A stretch of 64,000 nt of DNA from Ga0077560 sp046330395 (lineage in GTDB: Bacteria; Actinomycetota; Thermoleophilia; Miltoncostaeales; Miltoncostaeaceae): positions 1 through 64,000 of the forward strand of contig JAXLSS010000005.1 in assembly GCA_046330395.1 (NCBI GenBank), written 5' to 3'. A program made the translations under genes and the position numbers. Positions 58,668-64,000 of the stretch are shown here, piece by piece; positions within the stretch are counted from its first letter, which is position 1; each line of letters starts with the position of its first letter. The notes beneath the pieces are model-generated. The model did no database searches. It was not told the origin of the DNA and worked only from the letters and a program-made list of their open reading frames with translations.

Positions 58668-59968
58668 CCGGCGACGATCGCCTGCCGGCCGTGCTGGTGA
58701 TCCTGGACGGCCTGGGTGACCGGCCGGTTCCGGAGCTGGGCGGCAGCACCCCCGCCGAGGCCGCGCGCACGCCCGTGCTGGACGAACTCGCCCGCCGCGG
58801 CGCCAGCGGGTGGCACGTGCCCCTGGGCCCCGGGCGGGCGCCCTCCTCCGAGCTGGCGCACTGGGCCCTGTTCGGCTACGGGGCCCAGCCGTTCCCGGGG
58901 CGGGCGGTGCTGGAGGGCCTGGGCGCCGGGCTGGAGGTCCCCGACGGGGTCGCGGTGCTGCACGGCGCCCTGCGGACCTGCCGCCAGGACGGGGATGTGG
59001 TGCGCGTCACCGGGCGGGCCGGCCGGGACGACGCGCCGGACGCGCTGGCGCTGCTGGAGGAGCTGGCGTCGCGCGGGCTGCCGGGAGCACCGCACGTGGA
59101 GCACCTGGGCCGCCCCGGCGAGGTGCTGCTGCGCTTCGACGGTCACGCCCGTGGGGACGTCAGCGACTCGGACCCGTTCTTCGAGGACATCCACCCGTGG
59201 CTGCGCCCGCGAGCCACCTCGCCGGCGGGTGAGGCGCTTGCCGAGGATTTGACGGCCTACCTGCTGGCGGCACGGGATGCGTTGCGCGCGTCGCCGGTCA
59301 ACGTCGCGCGGGTGGCCCGGGGCGTGCCGGCGCTCGACCTGCTCACCACCAAGTGGGCCGGCACCCGCGGGCCCCTGCCCGGGTTCCGGGAGCTCGCCGG
59401 CGTGGACGGCGGCGCGGTCACCAGCAGCGGCCTGTACCGGGGGTTCGCGCGTCTCTTGGGCCTGCGGGGCATCGACGTGGCCTCGCGGGAGGACCTGGGC
59501 GGGGAGATGGCCGAACGCGTCGCGGCGGCGGAGACGCTCATCGCCGACGGCGCCCGCTTCGTCCACGTGCACACCAAGGCCACCGACGAGGCGGGGCACA
59601 CCAAGCGGCCCCACGCCAAACGCGACGCCCTGGAGGCGATCGACGCCGGGCTGGAGGGCCTTCTGGCGCTGGCGGGACGGGCCGTGGTGGCGGTGACCGG
59701 CGACCATGCCACCCCGTCCACCGGCGGGGTCATGCACACCGGCGACCCCACCCCGTTCGTGATGGCCGGCGGCGCCGTGAGGCCGGACGGGGTCGGCGAA
59801 CTGGGGGAGCGGCCCGCGCGGTCCGGTGACCTGGGGGTGCTGGCCGCCGGTGACGTGCTGCCCCTGATGTTCAGCGCCGCGGGCCGGCCCGCGTTCCTCG
59901 GGCACCTCACGGGGCCCCGGCGCACCATCGCCCTCCCCGACGACCCGGAGCCGATGCGGCCCGGCTGA
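58664..59968 (+). CDS. apgM: 2,3-bisphosphoglycerate-independent phosphoglycerate mutase, archaeal (ApgM) type
   Basis: 434 aa of the alkaline-phosphatase superfamily. Metal-site motifs are LVILDGLGDRP at the N terminus, HTKATDEAGHTKRPHAK and GDHATPSTGGVMHTGDPTP near the C terminus; the phospho-acceptor Ser is in APSSELAHWALFGYG. The family interconverts 2- and 3-phosphoglycerate, although some members act on other phosphates. GTG 58664 overlaps the preceding stop. Linkage with an NMN-adenylyltransferase-like protein and an odd SDR is not the usual glycolytic setting. Confidence 0.87.
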   Translation: MTGDDRLPAVLVILDGLGDRPVPELGGSTPAEAARTPVLDELARRGASGWHVPLGPGRAPSSELAHWALFGYGAQPFPGRAVLEGLGAGLEVPDGVAVLHGALRTCRQDGDVVRVTGRAGRDDAPDALALLEELASRGLPGAPHVEHLGRPGEVLLRFDGHARGDVSDSDPFFEDIHPWLRPRATSPAGEALAEDLTAYLLAARDALRASPVNVARVARGVPALDLLTTKWAGTRGPLPGFRELAGVDGGAVTSSGLYRGFARLLGLRGIDVASREDLGGEMAERVAAAETLIADGARFVHVHTKATDEAGHTKRPHAKRDALEAIDAGLEGLLALAGRAVVAVTGDHATPSTGGVMHTGDPTPFVMAGGAVRPDGVGELGERPARSGDLGVLAAGDVLPLMFSAAGRPAFLGHLTGPRRTIALPDDPEPMRPG

Positions 59969-60006
59969 GAACAGGACGCGGCGCCCTGACCGCCCTCCCG
60001 GGTCGC

Positions 60007-60036
60007 TTGACACCCGTCGCGACCGCCCCATATACC
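60007..60036 (+). promoter_or_regulatory. sigma-70 type promoter for selD
   Basis: TTGACA (60007-60012), an 18-base spacer, then TATACC (60031-60036). This is the best full -35/-10 pair noticed in the window. Transcription would begin near 60043, leaving a leader of about 55 bases before GTG 60098. Confidence 0.6.
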
Positions 60037-60097
60037 GGCCCCAGGGTCCTCGGGACGGCGCGCATCCGGGACCGGTCTCCCACGGACGGAGTGCGAC

Positions 60098-61165
60098 GTG
60101 CTCGACAACCGTGACGCACGGGGTGGCACGTCGATGACGGCCCTCACCGCGCTGGCCCGCGGCGGGGGGTGCGGCTGCAAACTGGGTCGCACCGCGCTGA
60201 TGGACGCCCTGCGCATGCTGCCGCAGCCACACGATCCGAACGTGCTGGCGGGGTTCGGGGGCGCGGAGGACGCCGCCGCCTACCGCGTCAGCGACGACCT
60301 GGCGGTGGTGGCCTCGGTGGACTTCTTCACCGCTGTGGTGGACGACCCGGCCACCTTCGGGGCCATCGCCGCCGTCAACGCGCTGAGTGACCTGCACGCG
60401 ATGGGCGCCACGCCCGCGTTCGCGCTGGGCGTGGCCGCGTTCCCCGACGCCGGGGACACCGCGCCGCTGGCGGCGATCATGCGGGGCGCGGCCGACGCGG
60501 CCCTGCGCGACGGCTGCGTGGTGCTGGGTGGGCACACCATCGACGACCCCGAGCCCAAGTACGGCCTCGCGGTGGTGGGCTTCGCCCATCCGGAACGCCT
60601 GCTCACCAACGCCCGCGGGCGGGCGGGGGATGCGCTCGTCCTCACCAAGGCGCTGGGCACCGGGGTGATCCTGACCGCCGCCAAGTTCGGCGCGGCGGTC
60701 CCCGGGCCGATGCGAGGGGCGCTCGACTCGATGCTGCGGTCCAACCGCGACGCTGCGGCCGCGGCGCTGGCGGCCGGCGTGGTGTGCGCCACCGACGTCA
60801 CGGGCTTCGGCCTGGCGGGACACCTGTCGGAGCTGGCGGGCGCCAGCGGCGTCGGCGCGCGGATCAGCGCGTCGGCCGTGCCGCTGCTCCCCGGCGCGCG
60901 CACCCTGGCGCAGGAGGGCGTCATCACCGGGGGCGCCACGCGCAACCGGGCCTTCCCGGGTCTGCGCCTGGACATCGACGAGGAGGTGCCGGATGCGCTC
61001 GTGGACCTGCTGCACGATCCCCAGACCAGCGGCGGCCTGCTGCTGGCGGTGCCGCCGGCGGTCGCGGACGCGCTGCGTCGTGAACTGGCGGAGCGGGACG
61101 TGCCGCACTGGGAGATCGGGCACCTGGTCACCGGAACGCCCGGCGTGATCGAGGTGACGCCGTGA
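60098..61165 (+). CDS. selD: selenide, water dikinase (selenophosphate synthetase)
   Basis: 355 aa; makes selenophosphate from selenide and ATP, the selenium donor for selenocysteine, selenouridine or Mo-enzyme cofactor. The N-terminal active-site loop GGGCGCKLG supplies Cys25 (the second is Cys27) and Lys28. ATP-binding segments are SVDFFTAVVDDPATFGAIAAVNALSDLHAMGA and GGHTIDDPEPKYGLAVVG, and the C-terminal QTSGGLLLAVP is typical. The Cys-form loop is encoded by TGC, so SelD itself is not a selenoprotein. GTG 60098 has GGAG six bases upstream; an ATG at 60134 lacks one. It overlaps the acyl-CoA dehydrogenase gene by 4 bases. No selA, selB, selC or ybbB is seen. Confidence 0.94.
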   Translation: MLDNRDARGGTSMTALTALARGGGCGCKLGRTALMDALRMLPQPHDPNVLAGFGGAEDAAAYRVSDDLAVVASVDFFTAVVDDPATFGAIAAVNALSDLHAMGATPAFALGVAAFPDAGDTAPLAAIMRGAADAALRDGCVVLGGHTIDDPEPKYGLAVVGFAHPERLLTNARGRAGDALVLTKALGTGVILTAAKFGAAVPGPMRGALDSMLRSNRDAAAAALAAGVVCATDVTGFGLAGHLSELAGASGVGARISASAVPLLPGARTLAQEGVITGGATRNRAFPGLRLDIDEEVPDALVDLLHDPQTSGGLLLAVPPAVADALRRELAERDVPHWEIGHLVTGTPGVIEVTP

Positions 61166-62397
61166 GGATCCCCGAGACCCCGGGTCGCGGCCCGTCGCCG
61201 GCGGGACGGGACGTGCTGGATCGCGTGCGTGCGTTCATCGCCGACGAGGCCCTGCCCATGGTGGAGGCCGTCGAGCGCGAGATCGGCGACACCGCGTTCG
61301 CCCTCACGCCCGACGGGCGCCTGGCGCCCCAGATGATCGGCTTGAAGCGCCGGATGCAGGAGGCGTCGGCCCGGGCCGGCCTGTACCGCCCGCACCTGCC
61401 CGCACCCGACGGCCTGGGGCTGAGCCTGGTGGACACCTTCCACATCCAGGAGGAGGTGTACCGCCACGGCCTGCGGGGCGTGCAGTGGATGCTGGCCTGG
61501 ACCGACGGTCCCAGCCCGCTGGTGACCCACTGGAGCGAGGAGGCCCGCACCGAGGTGCTGCCCGAGTTCCTGGCGGGACGGATCAGCGTGGCGTTCGCGC
61601 TGACCGAACCGGAGGCCGGCTCCGACGCGCTGGCCCTCCGCACCGAGGCCCGCCGCGACGGGGACGCATGGGTGCTCACCGGGGTGAAGCACCTCATCAC
61701 CGGCGCCCCGTTCGTGCAGCACGCGCAGGTGATGGCCCGGGTGGCCGGCGCCGGGCGCGGGGAGCTCACCGCGTTCCTGGTGCCCATGGAGGCCGCCGGG
61801 GTCCGGCGGGGGCCGATCCAGCAGACGATCATGGCCGACGGCCAGACCGGCGTCCTGGAGTTCCGTGACGTGCGCCTCCCCGACTCGGCCGTGATCGGGC
61901 GCGTCGGCGACGGCCTCAACATGACCTTCCTGTGGGTCAACTGGGCCCGCAGCCGCCGGGGCGGCATGTGCTCGGGGCTCGCGTGGCACTGCCTGGAGCG
62001 CTCGCTGGAATACACACGCGCACGGCAGGCCTTCGGCAAGCCCATCGGCGAGTTCGGGGCGGTGGCCGAACAGGTGGCGGACATGTACATGGACCATCAG
62101 GCCATGCGCGCCCTGTCGCTGGAGATCCTCACCCGCCTGGACGCCGCCCACATCCTCTCCGGGGCGGCGGTGGGCCGCGCGTCGCGACGTGACCTCTCCA
62201 CCCTCAAGACGTGGTGCGACGAGGCCCTGATGCGGGTGGCGGACCGCGCCATCCAGGTGCACGGCGGGCGGGGGTTGCTGTCGGCCACCGGCATCGAGCG
62301 GATCTACCGGGTGGCGCGGAACCTCCGCATCCCGGCGGGCACCACCGAGGTGCAGCGCTCGATGATCGCGGACATCCTGAGCGCGGACGACTCCTGA
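61162..62397 (+). CDS. acyl-CoA dehydrogenase family protein
   Basis: 411 aa FAD flavoprotein. Motifs: FALTEPEAGSDALALRTEARRDGDAWVLTGVKHLITGA (FAD and substrate strand), RQAFGKPIGEFGAVAEQVADM, and IQVHGGRGLLSATGIERIYRVARNLRIPAGTTEVQRSMIA. In the last segment the usual catalytic Glu of medium-chain enzymes (YEGT) is replaced, as IPAGT, so the base must come from elsewhere or the reaction differs; this variant is known in the carnitine-related and other ACAD branches. GTG 61162 overlaps the selD stop. It presumably shares the selD promoter; no functional link is evident. Confidence 0.9.
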   Translation: MRIPETPGRGPSPAGRDVLDRVRAFIADEALPMVEAVEREIGDTAFALTPDGRLAPQMIGLKRRMQEASARAGLYRPHLPAPDGLGLSLVDTFHIQEEVYRHGLRGVQWMLAWTDGPSPLVTHWSEEARTEVLPEFLAGRISVAFALTEPEAGSDALALRTEARRDGDAWVLTGVKHLITGAPFVQHAQVMARVAGAGRGELTAFLVPMEAAGVRRGPIQQTIMADGQTGVLEFRDVRLPDSAVIGRVGDGLNMTFLWVNWARSRRGGMCSGLAWHCLERSLEYTRARQAFGKPIGEFGAVAEQVADMYMDHQAMRALSLEILTRLDAAHILSGAAVGRASRRDLSTLKTWCDEALMRVADRAIQVHGGRGLLSATGIERIYRVARNLRIPAGTTEVQRSMIADILSADDS

Positions 62398-62433
62398 CCC
62401 GCGGCCGGCCGGGCATCCGCGCCCGCGGCGCGG

Positions 62434-63237
62434 TCAGAGCCGCCGGTAGCGGGCATCCAGGAGGGAGTACGCGCCGAACACCAGCAGGCCGGTGCCCACC
62501 ACGGCCACCATCGAGCCCCCGTACGCGTGGTGCAGCAGGCGCATCAGGGCACCGTCCACGCCCACCGCCTGGCCGGCGCTGTGGGTGAACCCCGCAACGA
62601 CGAGGAACAGCCCCACCAGGCCGAACACCACCGTGCGGGCCAGGTGCCCCACGCGGCCGAACCAGTGGAACGCGTGCATGACGCCCTCGGGCATCTCGTG
62701 GGTCTTCGAGTACTCCTCGAAGTCGTCGGTCACGGCCATCTTGGCCTGGTACGCGCCGATGGCGATGAACACCAATCCGGCGGCCACCACCACCACCCGG
62801 CCGCCAGGCCAGGACAGGACGTCGGCGGTGAGCCGGCGCGGCGGGGTCTTGCGGTCGCGACCCAGGAACGCGCCCACCGCGATGGCGCAGAAGGCGGCGT
62901 AGGTGAGGCCGCTGGCCGCGGCGGCGACACGGTCCATGGCGCTGTAGGGCCCGTGCTCGGGCGTGTGGCCCACCAGGGCCTGGGTGAGGCGCCAGACGGC
63001 GTAGCCGGCCAGGCCCACCGCCAGCGCCAGCACCAGGACGCCCCCGAACGTGTGGCGCAGCAGTTCGTGGATGGCGCCCTGCTGGTTGGGTGCCTCGCTG
63101 CCACCCGGGCCGTTGGATAGGCGCAGCGCCAGGATCCCCAGCAGCACGTAGATCACGCCGCGGGCGGCGTAGCCGGTGTGGGCCGCCCACTCCACCGTGT
63201 CCGAGCGCGAGAAACGCGCCATCGATCCCCTGGGCAT
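62434..63237 (-). CDS. DUF1206 membrane protein
   Basis: 267 aa with six membrane helices arranged as three pairs, each pair containing a Gly-rich YxxxG pattern: HTGYAARGVIYVLLGILALRL, AMDRVAAAASGLTYAAFCAIAVGAFLG and WFGRVGHLARTVVFGLVGLFLVVAGFTH. This threefold repeat is the DUF1206 signature; the function is unknown. ATG 63237 has AGGAGGGA on the minus strand. A basic loop lies between helix pairs. Confidence 0.85.
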   Translation of the reverse strand: MPRGSMARFSRSDTVEWAAHTGYAARGVIYVLLGILALRLSNGPGGSEAPNQQGAIHELLRHTFGGVLVLALAVGLAGYAVWRLTQALVGHTPEHGPYSAMDRVAAAASGLTYAAFCAIAVGAFLGRDRKTPPRRLTADVLSWPGGRVVVVAAGLVFIAIGAYQAKMAVTDDFEEYSKTHEMPEGVMHAFHWFGRVGHLARTVVFGLVGLFLVVAGFTHSAGQAVGVDGALMRLLHHAYGGSMVAVVGTGLLVFGAYSLLDARYRRL

Positions 63238-63314
63238 GGTCGTGGATCCCTCCTGTCGGTGACGTCCGCGGGGCGGTTCGCGCGATGGACGTCCGGGTTG
63301 CTCCTGGTGCGCGC

Positions 63315-64000
63315 TCATCCGCGTCCCACGGTCCGACGACTGGGACCGGCCCCGGTGCGCCTGCGGTGCGCCGCCACCGCGGCGCGCGTGGCGAACAGCC
63401 CCACGGCGATCGCCCCGGCCCCCACGAGGGCACCGCCGAGCACGTCCAGCGGGTGGTGCATCCCGCGCTCGATGCGGGACAGCCCCACCAGGACGGGGAT
63501 GGCCACCGCCACCGGCCACAGCACCCGCAGGCGGGGCCACCGCGAGCCCACCACCAGCATCAGCCCGCAGTACACCGCCACCGCGGCGCCGGTGTGGCCC
63601 GAGGGGAAGCTCTGGTCGGCGGGCAGGTGGTCCAGCCGTGCCACCCCCGGGCGCTCCCGGTGCACCACCAGGCTCGTCACACGGTAGGCCACCAGCTCTG
63701 CGGCCCCGGCACCCACCAGGAACAGCGCAACGCGGGCGCGGCGCAGCAGCAGCGCCACGCCCGCGCCCAGCAGCACCAGCGCCGGCAGCACCGGCGCGTC
63801 ACCGATGCGGGAGCCGCGCAGGCTCCACGTGTTCAGCGTGGCCGACCGATGCCGCGCCACCCACTCCACCGCGTGCTCATCGGGGCGCCCGGCGCCCGCC
63901 GGCAGCACGACGTGCACCAGCGCCAGGCCCAGCACGACGGCCAGGGCGCACAGCACCAGCATCCCCGCCAGCAGGCACCCCGCGTACACGGCCGCCGCCG
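63315..64000 (-). CDS. PAP2-type membrane phosphatase (start at or beyond window edge)
   Basis: At least 224 aa, about six hydrophobic segments. The PAP2 motifs are all present: HRERPGV, QSFPSGHTGAAVAVY and SRIERGMHHPLDVLGGALVG. Such enzymes dephosphorylate undecaprenyl diphosphate, phosphatidic acid or phosphatidylglycerophosphate. A GTG at 63989 could start it, but the frame is open to the end of the window, so the real start may lie outside. It ends in a basic cytosolic tail (AHRRRTGAGPSRRTVGRG). Confidence 0.88.
   Translation of the reverse strand, partial: AAAVYAGCLLAGMLVLCALAVVLGLALVHVVLPAGAGRPDEHAVEWVARHRSATLNTWSLRGSRIGDAPVLPALVLLGAGVALLLRRARVALFLVGAGAAELVAYRVTSLVVHRERPGVARLDHLPADQSFPSGHTGAAVAVYCGLMLVVGSRWPRLRVLWPVAVAIPVLVGLSRIERGMHHPLDVLGGALVGAGAIAVGLFATRAAVAAHRRRTGAGPSRRTVGRG

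Noticed and set aside
60098..61165. Selenocysteine-containing SelD
   Set aside because: The active-site residue is encoded by TGC, with no in-frame TGA.

Overview
The window is very GC-rich DNA, densely packed with genes that commonly overlap by 4 bases (ATGA or GTGA) and often start at GTG. The gene set points to a high-GC actinobacterial-type bacterium: dxr/rseP/ispG isoprenoid-protease synteny, a fused SecDF, a long bifunctional Rel, a form II CO-dehydrogenase-like cluster and a LytR_C protein. A deep lineage such as Thermoleophilia is my guess, from gene content only; no rRNA or tRNA is present to settle it. I see no insertion sequence, integrase, CRISPR array or prophage, so this reads as ordinary chromosome.

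Layout. 1-7.5 kb (+): end of a probable dxr, rseP, an AlkD-like glycosylase, a small phosphotransferase, ispG, a secreted protein, proS and a second secreted protein. 7.6-18.6 kb: a molybdenum hydroxylase (form II CO-dehydrogenase-like) locus. coxE/coxD-like maturation genes on the minus strand diverge from xdhC/coxI-coxG-coxS-coxL-coxM, followed by moaA and a mocA-like cytidylyltransferase, with an unrelated secreted repeat protein between them. 18.6-25 kb (-): MFS transporter, aldo/keto reductase, argG, an unknown acidic protein, a GT4 glycosyltransferase and a PAP2-type membrane enzyme. 25.2-37.3 kb (+): yajC, fused secDF, two unrecognised proteins sharing a C-terminal domain, recJ, rel and a LytR_C protein.

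37.5-50 kb: hyuAB (hydantoinase/oxoprolinase type), a secreted protein, two zinc-ribbon proteins, an XRE-type regulator, an epimerase-like protein, an FAD monooxygenase, a membrane protein with HExxH, a secreted paralogue of the protein at 6.6 kb, a hydroxypyruvate-isomerase-like TIM barrel and a 3-hydroxyacyl-CoA dehydrogenase. 50-57 kb: a processive GT2, a tiny membrane protein, a fibronectin/GH18 exported hydrolase, a FemAB/GNAT-like protein and two secreted proteins. 57.3-64 kb: an atypical SDR, an NMN-adenylyltransferase-like protein and ApgM-type phosphoglycerate mutase in one overlapping unit; selD with an acyl-CoA dehydrogenase; a DUF1206 protein and a PAP2 phosphatase at the edge.

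Two window-wide patterns matter. First, many genes lacking a Shine-Dalgarno sequence carry a TANNNT -10 box whose last base lies 6-9 nt before the start codon, so they are probably transcribed leaderless; this also decides several start codons. Second, at least five genes (ispG, the 4.0 kb secreted gene, proS, hyuB, the 55 kb gene) have local or net frameshifts, and an odd run of pure G and C blocks lies at 56.26-56.33 kb. This looks more like sequence or assembly error than biology and should be kept in mind before calling pseudogenes.
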